Shown: positions 16,380 to 25,813, counted from the stretch's first letter. The stretch: DNA of 64,000 bases from Streptomyces uncialis (GCF_001905345.1 NZ_LFBV01000004.1:434001-498000); one strand, 5' to 3'. Numbers and translations: made by a program. The notes: generated by a model not told the origin, from the sequence alone.

Positions 16380-17513
16380 TCAGCCGACCCGCAGCCGCAC
16401 GATCTGTTCGGCCGCGCCGGACAGCAGCTCCGCGGCCGAGACGGTCATGTCCGCGAGGGGGCGCGGACCGTCCGCGATGCTGAACGCGGCCGTGAGACCC
16501 AGCGCGTGCAGATCGTCGAGCGGGGGGACGAGCTGACCGGCGAGCGCGACGACGGGGATGCCGCGCTCCGCGGCGAGCCGGGCGACCAGCGAGACGACCT
16601 TGCCGCCCGCGCTCTGCCGGTCCACCCGGCCCTCACCGGTGAACACCAGCTCCGCGCCGTCCAGTTGACGGGCGAGGCCCACCGTGTCGGCGACCAGTTC
16701 GCAGCCGCTGACGGCCTCGGCGTCCAGTACCGCGAGCATCCCGCCGCAGGTGCCGCCCGCCGCGCCCGCGCCCGGCAGATCATGGACCCGGACGCCGAAC
16801 TGCCGGTCGAGGACGTCCGCGAAGCGGGTCAGCCCCTCGTCCAGCCGCCGGACCTGGTCGGCGGTGGCGCCCTTCTGCGGGCCGAACACCGCGGCGGCGC
16901 CCTCCGGCCCGACCAGCGGATTGGTCACATCGCAGGCGATCCGGAACCGGGTGCCCCGGACCTCGTCGCCCAGCCCGTCCAGGTCGATACGGGCCAGTTC
17001 GGTGAGGGCGCCGCCGCCCGGCGGGAGTTCGGCGCCGTCGGCGTCCAGGAAGCGGGCGCCGAGGGCCCGCATCAGCCCGGTGCCGCCGTCGGTGCTGGCA
17101 CTGCCGCCGATGCACACCAGCACCTCACGGGCGCCCCGGCGCACGGCGTCCGCGATCAGCTCACCGGTGCCGGTGGTGTCGGCGCGCAGCGCGTCGACCT
17201 CGCCGGGCTCCACCAGCGGCAGCCCCGAGGCGGCGGCGAGTTCGACGACGGCGGAGGTCCCGTCGGCGGACAGCAGGTACCGGGCATCGACGGGACGGCC
17301 CATCGGACCGCCGACGGTCAGGGTGATCTCCCGGCCGCCGGTCGCCGCGCCGACGCAGTCCAGGGTGCCCTCACCCCCGTCGGCCATCGGCACCCGGGCC
17401 ACCTCCGCGTGGGGGAGGGCACGCAGCACCCCGTTCTCGATGGCCGCACAGACCTCGGCGGCGGTCAGACTGCCCTTGAAGGAGTCCGGAGCGATGACGA
17501 CACGCACGTCCAC
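16380..17513 (-). CDS. Glycerate kinase (GarK/GlxK family)
   Basis: A 377-residue kinase that phosphorylates glycerate with ATP, usually yielding 2-phosphoglycerate. The family signature starts at the N-terminus (VVIAPDSFKGSLTAAEVC), followed by PMADGGEGTLD, VCIGGSASTDGGTGLMRALG, CDVTNPLVGPEGAAAVFGPQKGA, FTGEGRVDRQS and VVALAGQL. The length is typical. Together with the permease and the CdaR regulator it forms a sugar-acid/glycerate utilisation group on one strand. Gaps of about 270-370 bp between members mean each may have its own promoter. Confidence 0.93.
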   Translation of the reverse strand: MDVRVVIAPDSFKGSLTAAEVCAAIENGVLRALPHAEVARVPMADGGEGTLDCVGAATGGREITLTVGGPMGRPVDARYLLSADGTSAVVELAAASGLPLVEPGEVDALRADTTGTGELIADAVRRGAREVLVCIGGSASTDGGTGLMRALGARFLDADGAELPPGGGALTELARIDLDGLGDEVRGTRFRIACDVTNPLVGPEGAAAVFGPQKGATADQVRRLDEGLTRFADVLDRQFGVRVHDLPGAGAAGGTCGGMLAVLDAEAVSGCELVADTVGLARQLDGAELVFTGEGRVDRQSAGGKVVSLVARLAAERGIPVVALAGQLVPPLDDLHALGLTAAFSIADGPRPLADMTVSAAELLSGAAEQIVRLRVG

Positions 17514-17879
17514 GGCCTTTCGTGGGAGAACACCCGGGCGGAGGGGAACTCCGGGGAGGGGCGGCTCTGCTTGAGCTGTGTCGGCACTTTAGGTACGGGA
17601 AGGCAAGGGCGGCATCGGCGGGGCGACCGGATTTTCCGCCCCCGGGCACCCCTGGATTTGTGCACCACGCACGAGAACAGCGCACGACACAGCGTGACGG
17701 CCGTTCCGCTGGACGCCCTGCGGCCCTTCGCGCGGCCCTGCCCGGCAAGGCACCGGACGCCGTCTCAGCGGGGCGGCGGAACCTGGTCGCGCGGCGGGGC
17801 GGGTCGCGCGGCGGGGCGGCGGACCCGGCCCCTCGACGAAGCGGCGGACCCGACCCGGCCCAAGGCGCCGGACCCCGTC
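17514..17879. repeat. Intergenic region with duplicated 3' end of the CdaR gene
   Basis: There is no convincing gene here. A 30-bp sequence around GTCTCAGCGGGGCGGC occurs at about 17750-17779 and again at about 17865-17894, where it contains the end of the CdaR gene. The gene's terminal codons are thus duplicated 115 bp downstream of it. GTGC-N5-GCAC at 17660-17672 is a possible small operator near the glycerate kinase promoter region. Confidence 0.4.
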
Positions 17880-18977
17880 TCAGCGGGGCGGCTGGTCCTG
17901 GTCGATCTCGGCGAGGTGCAGCGCGATCTGGAGCACCACCGCGTCCTGGAACGCCCGCGGATCGCGGCCGGTCAGCTCGGCGACCCGGCCCAGCCGGTAC
18001 GCGAGGGTGTTGCGGTGCACGTTCAGGGCGTGGGCGGCCTCCACCACACCGCAGTCGTGCGCGAAGTACGCCCGCAGGGTGTTGCGCAGCTCCGCGGACA
18101 GCGCCCCGAGGACACGTTCCGCGGTCTCGACCCGTACCCCCGGATCGAGCCGCGCCAGCAGCACCGGCAGCTCCAGGTCCGCCAGCCGCACCTCGCCGAC
18201 CAGTCTGCGGCGCAGCGCGAAGCGGGCCTGCCCGGTCAGTTCCGTCAGCGCCCCGAAGTCGTCCACCCGGCCCGCGTCCAGGACGCCCGTGTCGGGGTGC
18301 GCCGCGCACAGTCCCGACAGCCGGTACCGCAGCGCGACGGAGGTGGAGCCGCCGGTCACCGTCCACACCACCCCGGCGGCGTCCGCCACGACCAGCGCGG
18401 AGCGTTCGTCCACCTCCAGCAGCCGGTACAGGTCCCGGGGCTCGGTGTACCCGGCGGCGGGCGCGTGCCGGAGCGCGAACAGCGAGTACGGCGCCTCGAC
18501 CCGGCACCCCGCGAGCTGCTGGCGCTGGCGGAAGCCCTCCTCGGTCAGCCGGGCCGCGAGCAGATCCTCCATGATCTGCTGACGCACCCGGTGGCGCCAG
18601 CCGGCCTCACCGAGGAACGCCTCCTGCATCACCATCAGTTCGGCCAGCCGCGCGACCGCGCGCGCGATCTCCCCGACCTCGCGCGGTTCGCCCCGCACCC
18701 CGACGACCCCGACGACGTTCCCGTTCAGCCACAGCGGGAGATTGACGCCCGCCCGGGTCCCGTCCAGCGAACGGGCCTCCTTGGCGGTCACCGACAGCGG
18801 CATCCCGGTGGACAGCACGTGCAGCGCCCCGCCGTGCGCGCCGCCCACCCGGGAACGGTCGCTGCTGGCGATGATCACCCCGCGCTCGTCCATGATGTTC
18901 ACGCTGACCCCGAGGCGGCCGGCGATGTCGTCCACGATCGACTGTGCCGTAGCTTCCGCAATCACCCGGCCAAACAT
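17880..18977 (-). CDS. CdaR-family regulator (sugar diacid recognition, PucR-type HTH)
   Basis: A 365-residue regulator. The N-terminal sugar-diacid recognition domain is visible (AQSIVDDIAGRLGVSVNIMDERGVIIASSDRSRVG, GVNLPLWLNGNVVGVVGV). A linker follows, then a C-terminal PucR-type HTH ending with AHALNVHRNTLAYRLGRVAELTGRDPRAFQDAVVLQIAL. In E. coli CdaR activates glucarate, galactarate and glycerate genes, which matches the neighbouring permease and kinase. The inverted repeat CACTG-N6-CAGTG just upstream of the gene (18994-19009) could be an operator. Confidence 0.92.
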   Translation of the reverse strand: MFGRVIAEATAQSIVDDIAGRLGVSVNIMDERGVIIASSDRSRVGGAHGGALHVLSTGMPLSVTAKEARSLDGTRAGVNLPLWLNGNVVGVVGVRGEPREVGEIARAVARLAELMVMQEAFLGEAGWRHRVRQQIMEDLLAARLTEEGFRQRQQLAGCRVEAPYSLFALRHAPAAGYTEPRDLYRLLEVDERSALVVADAAGVVWTVTGGSTSVALRYRLSGLCAAHPDTGVLDAGRVDDFGALTELTGQARFALRRRLVGEVRLADLELPVLLARLDPGVRVETAERVLGALSAELRNTLRAYFAHDCGVVEAAHALNVHRNTLAYRLGRVAELTGRDPRAFQDAVVLQIALHLAEIDQDQPPR

Positions 18978-18993
18978 AGCTTGAACATGTCAC

Positions 18994-19009
18994 CACTGTG
19001 GCCGCAGTG
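18994..19009. promoter_or_regulatory. Inverted repeat upstream of the CdaR gene
   Basis: CACTGTGGCCGCAGTG forms 5-bp arms around six bases within the 94-bp gap between the CdaR gene and the mrp operon end. It is a possible autoregulatory site or a terminator for mrpG. Confidence 0.3.
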
Positions 19010-19071
19010 CCACCGGGGGACCGGCGGCCGCGGCGAACCGCCCACCCCGGCCGCCCCACCGTCCCGGCGGA

Positions 19072-19464
19072 TCACCGTCCCCCACCCGCCCCCGTGCCCC
19101 CTTCCCCGTCCTGCGGCACCGCGCTCAGCTGCGCGTCCAGATCGTCGAAGACGAGGCCCTCGCGGCCCGCGTACCCGGTGCGGTAGGCGACCCGGGCCAC
19201 CAGATGCGCCGAGACCGGGCCGGTCAGCAGCTGGAAGAAGCCGACCAGTCCGAGCGTCCCCAGGTCGATACCGCTGCGCAGCCGCAGCGCGACCCCCGCG
19301 AGCACCAGCAGCATGCCCAGCGCCTGGGGGTTGGTGGCCGCGTGGCTGCGGGAGAGGACATCGGGCATCCGCACCATCCCGATGGCGCCCAGCAGACTCA
19401 CCGCCGCCCCGAGGAACAGCAGCACCGCCCCGGCGGTGTCCGCGATCTGCGTGCCCGCGCTCAC
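19072..19464 (-). CDS. mrpG: Mrp antiporter subunit G
   Basis: A 130-residue small membrane protein with three hydrophobic segments. It has the family signature GAAVSLLGAIGMVRMPDVLSRSHAATNPQALG followed by GLVGFFQLLTGPVSAHLVARVAY. It is the last subunit of the multi-component Na+/H+ (or K+/H+) antiporter that sits in the cytoplasmic membrane. The GTG start overlaps the mrpF stop (GTGA). A hydrophilic C-terminal tail of about 35 residues is longer than in many homologues. Confidence 0.93.
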   Translation of the reverse strand: MSAGTQIADTAGAVLLFLGAAVSLLGAIGMVRMPDVLSRSHAATNPQALGMLLVLAGVALRLRSGIDLGTLGLVGFFQLLTGPVSAHLVARVAYRTGYAGREGLVFDDLDAQLSAVPQDGEGGTGAGGGR

Positions 19465-19778
19465 CGGCCCTCCTCCCCGGCCCGGGTCGGGTCCGGCGGC
19501 CGGTCCCGGACGGCGATGAACCGCGCGATGCCGACGGACCCGGTGAAGCCGAGGAACGCCAGCACCAGCATCACCGGGAAGTAGAAGGCGTCCCGGTTCA
19601 GCGCGGAGCGCACCGCGATGCCCGCGATCATCAGCGCGGCGCACACGTCCAGCGCCATCGCGCGGTCCAGCATCGAGGGGCCGCGCCACACCCGGTACAG
19701 CACCAGCGCCCCGGCGAGCAGGATCATCACCGCGGCGGCCGTGAGCAGCACCTGGTCGACGTTCCGCGCGGCGCTCAC
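19461..19778 (-). CDS. mrpF: Mrp antiporter subunit F
   Basis: A 105-residue subunit with three transmembrane helices (LLTAAAVMILLAGALVLYRV, AMALDVCAALMIAGIAV, FYFPVMLVLAFLGFTGSVGIARFI). The conserved RGPSMLDRAMALD loop is present. GTG start and stop both overlap neighbouring genes by GTGA, showing tight translational coupling within the operon. Confidence 0.93.
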   Translation of the reverse strand: MSAARNVDQVLLTAAAVMILLAGALVLYRVWRGPSMLDRAMALDVCAALMIAGIAVRSALNRDAFYFPVMLVLAFLGFTGSVGIARFIAVRDRPPDPTRAGEEGR

Positions 19779-20380
19779 CGGGCGCCCTCCGGCCGGGGCG
19801 GCGCTTCGCGGACCCGGGCGATCTCGTCCCGGTCGCCGAACGCGCGTACGACCAGCTCCTCCATCCGCCACACGGCCTGCCGGGTCCGCTCCGGGGTCCG
19901 CGGGTCGTCGGCCTCCAGGACGTGCACGAAGAGGGTGGCCTGCGCCCGGTGGACCTCGACCACCGAGCCGTCGGGGATGTTGGAGACGGCCACCGCGGTC
20001 GCGGTGAGCATCAGATCGCCGCGGCAGCGCAGCGGGACGGCGAGGACGGCCGCGAGGAACGGACGGTTGTCGAGCATCTGGTGCGAGACCTTCAGCCCGG
20101 CCGTGTACATCTCCCACACCAGCCGCACCGCCAGCCGCGCGATGCCCAGCGGATGCAGCCGCAGCCCGATGTTGACCAGCGGCAGCGGGAAGACCAGGCA
20201 CACCACCACCGCGACCAGCGCCCCGCCGACCACATTGACGACGCTGAGATTGCCCCACAGCAGCACCCATACGACGGTGAGCCAGGCGATCAGCGGCAGA
20301 TCGAGCACCCGCCGCCGGCGCCCCACCACCACACAGCTGTACGGGGGCAGCCCCGGGTCATGGAACCTGACCGAGATCAC
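19775..20380 (-). CDS. mrpE: Mrp antiporter subunit E
   Basis: A 201-residue subunit. Two or three hydrophobic segments at the N-terminal half (LPLIAWLTVVWVLLWGNLSV, GGALVAVVVCLVFPLPLV) are followed by WEMYTAGLKVSHQML and a soluble C-terminal domain with LTATAVAVSNIPDGSVVEV and LFVHVLEADDP, as expected for MnhE/MrpE. The N-terminal leader of about 25 residues and the charged C-terminus are slightly longer than usual. Confidence 0.93.
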   Translation of the reverse strand: MISVRFHDPGLPPYSCVVVGRRRRVLDLPLIAWLTVVWVLLWGNLSVVNVVGGALVAVVVCLVFPLPLVNIGLRLHPLGIARLAVRLVWEMYTAGLKVSHQMLDNRPFLAAVLAVPLRCRGDLMLTATAVAVSNIPDGSVVEVHRAQATLFVHVLEADDPRTPERTRQAVWRMEELVVRAFGDRDEIARVREAPPRPEGAR

Positions 20381-20387
20381 GGGGACG

Positions 20388-22019
20388 TCATTGGCCGAGC
20401 ACCGCCTCGATGTAGGGGGAACGTTCCAGGAGCTCGTCCGCCGCCCGCCCGGTGACCGCGGTGAACGGGTCGCCCAGCACCGTGTACGCGAGGGACAGCA
20501 GCACCAGCGCGGCCGTCGCCCAGGTCATGGTGCGCGGCAGCCGGTCCGTGGTGGTGGTGACGGTGATGGCCCGCCCGGACAGCGTCGCGGTCACGGCCTG
20601 CCCGGCGGGCGCGGGCCGCCGCACCACGTCGTCCGGGTCCGGGCCGGAGTCGTCGGTGTCGGGTTCCTCCAGCACCGTCCCGCGTTCGGCCGCTCCCGCC
20701 GGGGCCGCCCGCCAGAACGCGAGGTTCCACACCTTCGCCATCACGTACAGGGTCAGCAGACTGGTCAGCGAGGCCGCCCCCACCAGGACGTACGCGAGGA
20801 CCCCGGCGTCCGCGACACCCGCCCGCAGCAGCTCCAGCTTCCCGATGAACCCGGACATCGGCGGAATCCCGGCGAGGTTCAGCGCGGGCAGCAGGAACAG
20901 CGCCCCCAGCGCGGGGACGGCCGCCGCGAGTCCGCCGACCCGGGTGAGCTCGGTGGTGCCCGTCCGCCGCTCGATCAGCCCGGCCACCAGGAACAGCGCG
21001 GTCTGCACGGTGATGTGATGGACGACGTACACGATCGCGCCGCCCAGTCCCGCCCGGGTACCGATCCCGATCCCGAAGATCATGTACCCGATGTGGCTGA
21101 TCAGGACGAAGGACAGCACCCGCTTCAGATCGGTCTGGGCGACCGCGCCGAGCACCCCGACCACCAGCGACGCGAGGGCCGCCACCAGCAGCAGGTCCCC
21201 CAGCCGGTTGCCGGGGAACAGCAGGGTCTCGGTGCGCAGCACGCAGTACACGCCGACCTTGGTGAGCAGTCCCGCGAACACCGCCGTGACCGGCGCCGGG
21301 GTCGTCGGGTACGAGTCGGGCAGCCAGGCGGCGAGCGGGAAGACGGCGGCCTTCACGGCGAACACCGTCAGCAGCGTCGCCTCCAGCAGGGTCCGCACCC
21401 CGATCGGCAGCTCCGCCAGCCGGACGGCGAGCTGCGCGAGGTTCACCGTGCCCGCCGCCGCGTAGGTCAGGGCGACCGCCGTGAAGAACACCATCGACGA
21501 GACCAGCGACACCAGGACGTACGTCGCTCCCGCGCGCAGCCGGGCCGCCGTACCGCCGAGGGTCAGCAGCACGAAGCTCGCCACCAGCATGATCTCGAAG
21601 CCGACGTACAGATTGACCAGGTCACCGGCGAGGAACGTGCACGACACCCCGGCCACCAGCACCATGTAGGCCGGGTGGAAGACCGCGAGCGGCGACTGTT
21701 CCTCCCGGTCGGCCATGCCCTGGCCGACCGAGTAGACCAGCACGCACAGCGTGACCGCCGCCGACACCGTCAGCATCAGCGCGGACAGCCGGTCGGCGAC
21801 CAGCGTGATGCCGAGCGGCGGCGCGAAGTCCCCCAGGTGCATCACGATCGGCCCCCGGCTGTCGGCGGCCACCAGCAGCGTCAGCGACAGCCCCAGCACG
21901 GCCGTCAGCACGGCGACACCGACGAACCGCTGGGCGCGCGGGTAGCGGGTGCCGAGGACGAGTTCGGACCCGGCGGCCAGCAGCGGCAGCAGGACGGGCA
22001 GCGGCACGAGCGCGTTCAC
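20388..22019 (-). CDS. mrpD: Mrp antiporter subunit D (proton-translocating type)
   Basis: A 543-residue polytopic protein of the NuoM/NuoN-like antiporter family with about 14 transmembrane helices. The conserved region GFEIMLVASFVLLTLGG carries the family Glu. KAAVFPLAAWLPDSYPTTPAPVTAVFAGLLTKVGVYCVLR carries the Lys-containing proton-channel segment, and LNLAGIPPMSGFIGKLELL is typical of the C-terminal half. An inserted hydrophilic loop (about residues 440-485, rich in Asp/Glu/Pro) lies before the last helix. Its GTG start overlaps mrpC. Confidence 0.94.
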   Translation of the reverse strand: MNALVPLPVLLPLLAAGSELVLGTRYPRAQRFVGVAVLTAVLGLSLTLLVAADSRGPIVMHLGDFAPPLGITLVADRLSALMLTVSAAVTLCVLVYSVGQGMADREEQSPLAVFHPAYMVLVAGVSCTFLAGDLVNLYVGFEIMLVASFVLLTLGGTAARLRAGATYVLVSLVSSMVFFTAVALTYAAAGTVNLAQLAVRLAELPIGVRTLLEATLLTVFAVKAAVFPLAAWLPDSYPTTPAPVTAVFAGLLTKVGVYCVLRTETLLFPGNRLGDLLLVAALASLVVGVLGAVAQTDLKRVLSFVLISHIGYMIFGIGIGTRAGLGGAIVYVVHHITVQTALFLVAGLIERRTGTTELTRVGGLAAAVPALGALFLLPALNLAGIPPMSGFIGKLELLRAGVADAGVLAYVLVGAASLTSLLTLYVMAKVWNLAFWRAAPAGAAERGTVLEEPDTDDSGPDPDDVVRRPAPAGQAVTATLSGRAITVTTTTDRLPRTMTWATAALVLLSLAYTVLGDPFTAVTGRAADELLERSPYIEAVLGQ

Positions 22020-22687
22020 GGACGGCCCTCCTCGGCGCCGCCGGGCGGCGGTTCACGGTGTTCGGGGGGTACGGGGGGCTCGGACGGGTCGCGGTGGTCG
22101 GGGGCCGCGGGAGGCGCGGACGGGTCCGGGTGGTCGCCCGGGTCCTCGCCGAGGATGTCGTTCCACAGATCGCCCGACGCGTCCCGGGCCCGCGCCTGGA
22201 GGGCCCGGTCCTCCCGCAGCATCGCCCGCAGCCGCTTGCGCTCCGAGAGGTACTCGTCCCGGTCGCCCTCCGGGCCCCGCCCCCGGGGCCCGTGCAGCTC
22301 CCGCAGCGCGGCCCGCTGCTCCTGCACCTCCGCGCGCAGCGCGACCCGCCGGTCCTCGATGTCGTCGATGACCTCGTCGGAGCCGTTGACACGCTGGCTG
22401 CGGTACGCCATCGCCAGCAGGAACGCCGTGGTGGCGAGGGTGATGACGATCGCGGTCAGCGCGATGGCCTGCGGCAGCGGATCGGTGACCCGCGCGATGT
22501 CCACCCGGGGGTAGAGCAGCGGCGGTGGACCGGCGGCCCCGGCGGCCGTCAGCATCAGGACGTTGATCCCGTTGCTGAGGATCACCGCACCGGTCAGGAT
22601 GCGGGTCAGCGCCCGCATCAGCAGCAGCACCCCGCCCACCGCGCACAGCAGCGACCCGGTCGCCAGCAGCGTCAGACTGACGGTCAC
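22016..22687 (-). CDS. mrpC: Mrp antiporter subunit C with long C-terminal extension
   Basis: A 223-residue protein. The first 100 residues are a standard NuoK-like MrpC with three membrane helices (GSLLCAVGGVLLLMRALTR, ILTGAVILSNGINVLMLTA, DPLPQAIALTAIVITLATTAF). The second half is unusual. Residues about 103-170 are charged and predicted helical or coiled-coil (EDRRVALRAEVQEQRAAL, SERKRLRAMLREDRALQ). The last 40 residues are a Pro/Asp-rich tail. Typical MrpC proteins are about 110-120 residues. GTG start, GTGA overlaps at both ends. Confidence 0.92.
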   Translation of the reverse strand: MTVSLTLLATGSLLCAVGGVLLLMRALTRILTGAVILSNGINVLMLTAAGAAGPPPLLYPRVDIARVTDPLPQAIALTAIVITLATTAFLLAMAYRSQRVNGSDEVIDDIEDRRVALRAEVQEQRAALRELHGPRGRGPEGDRDEYLSERKRLRAMLREDRALQARARDASGDLWNDILGEDPGDHPDPSAPPAAPDHRDPSEPPVPPEHREPPPGGAEEGRP

Positions 22688-25602
22688 CGGCCGGCCTCCC
22701 GGTGCGCCGCGCGGGCCGCGTGCTCGATCTGCCGGTCGACCCGGGCCCCGAGCGCCCGCACGATGTCCAGGACCACCCCGAGCACCAGCAGATACACCCC
22801 CGTGTCGAAGAGGACCGGGGTGCCCAGGTGGAAGTGGCCCACGACCGGCAGATGCCCGTCGTAGGAGAACGCGTGGAGCACCGTCCCGTCGACGAGTCCG
22901 ACGACGGCGACCGACGCGGACAGCAGCAGTCCGAGCCCGGTGAGCAGCCCGGGATGGCCGGGCGCCGCGTCGGCCAGCTCGTGCCGACCGCCCGCCAGAT
23001 ACCGCGCCATCATCGCGAGCCCCGCCACCAGACCGGCCACGAAGCCGCCGCCCGGCAGGTTCTCCGCGCACAGCAGCAGATATACCGACAGCACGAGGAT
23101 CGGGTGGAACACCAGCCGCGCGACGACCTCGAACACCACCGACCGGTACTCGGGCGCCAGCGTGCCCCCGGCGGCCAGCCACGTCCGCTCGGGCGCGGTG
23201 TCCTCCGCGACCGGCCCCCGGGTGACGAACCGTGAGCCGTACGACCACGCCGTCGGACCGGCCGGGGCGGTGGGCGCCTCGGCGGCGCCCGGCGCGAGCA
23301 GCGTCTCACCGCCCTCGACGGGCCCGGTCCTGCGGTGCAGATAGATCAGACTCGTCACCCCGACGGCGGCGACCGCGAGCACCGCCGACTCACCCAGGGT
23401 GTCCCACGCCCGGTACTCCACCAGGATCGTCGCCACCACGTCCTTCACCCCGTGCTCGGCGGTGGCCCGGACCAGGGCGCCGCCCGCCGGGTCGGCCACG
23501 CGCGCGGCGGCCACCACCCACATCGACGTCCCGGCGACCGCCGCCGCGGCCAGCGCGAAGGGCACCCGCATCAGCAGCCGGCGGCGGCTGATCGTCTCCT
23601 GGAAGTACACCGGCATCCGCCGCAGCACCAGCACGAACACCAGCAGCGAGACCGTCTCCACACAGAACTGGGTGAGCGCCAGATCCGGCGCCCCGTGCAC
23701 CACGAACAGCAGCGCCGTGCCGTAGCCGGTGAGCCCCGCCAGCACCACGACCTTCATCCGCCGCCGCACCGGCAGACACAGCAGCGCCGCCGCGCACGTC
23801 AGCAGGGCGACCCCGCCCTGCACCGGCGAGTCCCACAGCCGGGGCGGCGCGGCCCCCGTCCACGGCTCGTCCACCACCAGCACGGCGAGCTGCCCGCCGA
23901 ACAGCACCAGCAGGACCGTCGCCAGATACACGGACACCGAACCGCGCTGGAAGAACCCGGTGACCTGGAGCGCCAGCCGCTCCAGGCCCAGCAGCCCCAG
24001 CCCGAACATCCGGTCCGCCGTCGGCCAGGCCACCCGCCGCGACAGCAGCACCACCGGCCCACGCAGCACGAACAGCGCCACACCGCCCGCCCAGGCCGCC
24101 GCCGACAGCAGCAGGGCGGTACCGAACCCGTGCCACAGCGCCAGCTCATAGGGGTGCGCGGGCGCCGGGAAGGTGTCCGCGTACGCGCCGAGCAGCCCGT
24201 TCAGCCAGGGCACCCCGGGCCCCAGCACCAGACACGCCACCGCCAGCACCGCGGGCGCCCCGAGGAACGCCACGTCCACCCGGCGCGCGGGCGTGTCCGC
24301 GAGACCGGGCTTGCGGGCGAACGCCCCCCACAGGAAACGCAGGGTGTACGCGCAGGTCAGCGCCGAACCCACCGTCGTGGCGGCCAGCGCCCAGCGGTCC
24401 GCCGTGCCGCCGTGCAGCAGCGCCTCGAACGCGGCCTCCTTCGCGGCGAACCCGAGCAGCGGCGGCAGCGCCGCCATCGACGCGCCCGCGACACACGCCA
24501 TGCCCGCCACCCATGGCAGCGTCCGCCCCACCCCGGACAGCCGCCGCAGGTCCCGGGTGCCCGTCGCGTGGTCCACGATCCCGGTGACGAGGAACAGCGG
24601 GGCCTTGAACAGCGCGTGCGCCAGGATCATCACGGCGGCGGCCAGCGCGGCGTCCCGGTTCCCCGCCCCGGCCAGCACGGTGAGGAACCCCAGCTGACTG
24701 ACCGTGCCGTACGCGAGCACCAGCTTCAGATCGTTGAGCCGCAGCGCCCGCCAGCCCCCGAGCAGCATCGTCGCCGAACCGAGCACCAGCAGCATCGGCC
24801 GCCACGGCGGCGCGTCCGCGAACGCGGGCGCCAGCCGCGCCACCAGATAGACCCCCGCCTTCACCATCGCCGCCGCGTGCAGATACGCGCTCACCGGCGT
24901 CGGCGCGGCCATCGCGTTCGGCAGCCACAGACTGAACGGCCAGATCGCGGACTTCGACAGCGCGCCCACCAGCACCAGCACCACGGCCACCGACACGGCG
25001 GTGGACGGTGTCGGCGGGTTCGCCACCAGCTCCGAGATCCGGTACGTGCCCGCTGCCCGACCGAGCATCAGGAACCCGACGAGCATCGCGAGCCCGCCCA
25101 GCGTCGTCACCGTCAGCGCCTGGAGCGCGGAGCGCCGGTTCTGCTTGCGTTCGCTGCCGTGCCCGATCAGCAGATAGGAGAAGACGGTGGTCAGCTCCCA
25201 GAACACATAGAGCACCACCAGATCGTCCGCGAGCACCAGCCCGAGCATCGCCCCCGCGAACGCCAGCAGATTCCCCGCGAACCGCCCCAGCATCGGCGTC
25301 CCGGCGTCGAAGTACCGCACGCAGTACACCAGGACCAGCGCACCCACCCCGGCCGCGAGCAGCACCATCAGCAGCGCGAGCGCGTCCATCCGCAGCGCGA
25401 GCCACACGTCGTACGCGGGCAGCCACGCCAGCGACCAGGTGACCGCACCGCCCCCGGCGGCGGTGCCCCACTGGAACGCGGCCCACCCCACGGTCACGGC
25501 GGGCGGCACCGCCAGTACCAAAAACGCCCGTGGCCCCAGCCGCCCCACGAGCGGCCCCGCGCACGCGGCGAGCAGGAAATGAGCGAGGATCAGCGCCGCC
25601 AT
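22684..25602 (-). CDS. mrpA: Mrp antiporter subunit A fused to B domain
   Basis: A 972-residue subunit, first gene of the operon. The N-terminal two thirds are a NuoL-like antiporter (DDLVVLYVFWELTTVFSYLLIG, LSKSAIWPFSLWLPNAMAAPTPVSAYLHAAAMVKAGVYL, LPPLLGFAAKEAAFEALL). Further helices with a DUF4040-type block (GLTGYGTALLFVVHGAPDLALTQFCVETVSLLVFVLVLR) follow, and a C-terminal MrpB-like domain (VVFEVVARLVFHPILVLSVYLLL, PGGGFVAGLVAGLAMMARYLAGG). This explains why no separate mrpB gene is present. The order A-C-D-E-F-G is that of actinobacterial Mrp operons, used for sodium/alkali tolerance and pH homeostasis. The start has only a weak ribosome site. Confidence 0.93.
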   Translation of the reverse strand: MAALILAHFLLAACAGPLVGRLGPRAFLVLAVPPAVTVGWAAFQWGTAAGGGAVTWSLAWLPAYDVWLALRMDALALLMVLLAAGVGALVLVYCVRYFDAGTPMLGRFAGNLLAFAGAMLGLVLADDLVVLYVFWELTTVFSYLLIGHGSERKQNRRSALQALTVTTLGGLAMLVGFLMLGRAAGTYRISELVANPPTPSTAVSVAVVLVLVGALSKSAIWPFSLWLPNAMAAPTPVSAYLHAAAMVKAGVYLVARLAPAFADAPPWRPMLLVLGSATMLLGGWRALRLNDLKLVLAYGTVSQLGFLTVLAGAGNRDAALAAAVMILAHALFKAPLFLVTGIVDHATGTRDLRRLSGVGRTLPWVAGMACVAGASMAALPPLLGFAAKEAAFEALLHGGTADRWALAATTVGSALTCAYTLRFLWGAFARKPGLADTPARRVDVAFLGAPAVLAVACLVLGPGVPWLNGLLGAYADTFPAPAHPYELALWHGFGTALLLSAAAWAGGVALFVLRGPVVLLSRRVAWPTADRMFGLGLLGLERLALQVTGFFQRGSVSVYLATVLLVLFGGQLAVLVVDEPWTGAAPPRLWDSPVQGGVALLTCAAALLCLPVRRRMKVVVLAGLTGYGTALLFVVHGAPDLALTQFCVETVSLLVFVLVLRRMPVYFQETISRRRLLMRVPFALAAAAVAGTSMWVVAAARVADPAGGALVRATAEHGVKDVVATILVEYRAWDTLGESAVLAVAAVGVTSLIYLHRRTGPVEGGETLLAPGAAEAPTAPAGPTAWSYGSRFVTRGPVAEDTAPERTWLAAGGTLAPEYRSVVFEVVARLVFHPILVLSVYLLLCAENLPGGGFVAGLVAGLAMMARYLAGGRHELADAAPGHPGLLTGLGLLLSASVAVVGLVDGTVLHAFSYDGHLPVVGHFHLGTPVLFDTGVYLLVLGVVLDIVRALGARVDRQIEHAARAAHREAGR

Positions 25603-25813
25603 CAGGCCCCGGTGGCCGACGGAGCGAGCCCCGCGGCAGGGTCGGGAACACGGACATCACGCATGGGCCATTGCTATAAGCCCGCGACCCGTTTCCCCCT
25701 CCGGCACGCCCGGTTCCCCCGGGACCGGCCCCCAGGTGCCCCCCTCCGGCCCAGCGCCCCCACCCGGGCCGGACCCGGGCGGAGACCAGGGGCACCCGCC
25801 CGCGACCCCCGGC

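Noticed and set aside
16281..22514. A plus-strand open frame of more than 2000 codons opposite the glycerate kinase, CdaR and mrp genes
   Set aside because: It is Arg/Pro/Gly/His-rich, crosses several well-supported minus-strand genes and intergenic gaps, and arises from high GC at third positions.
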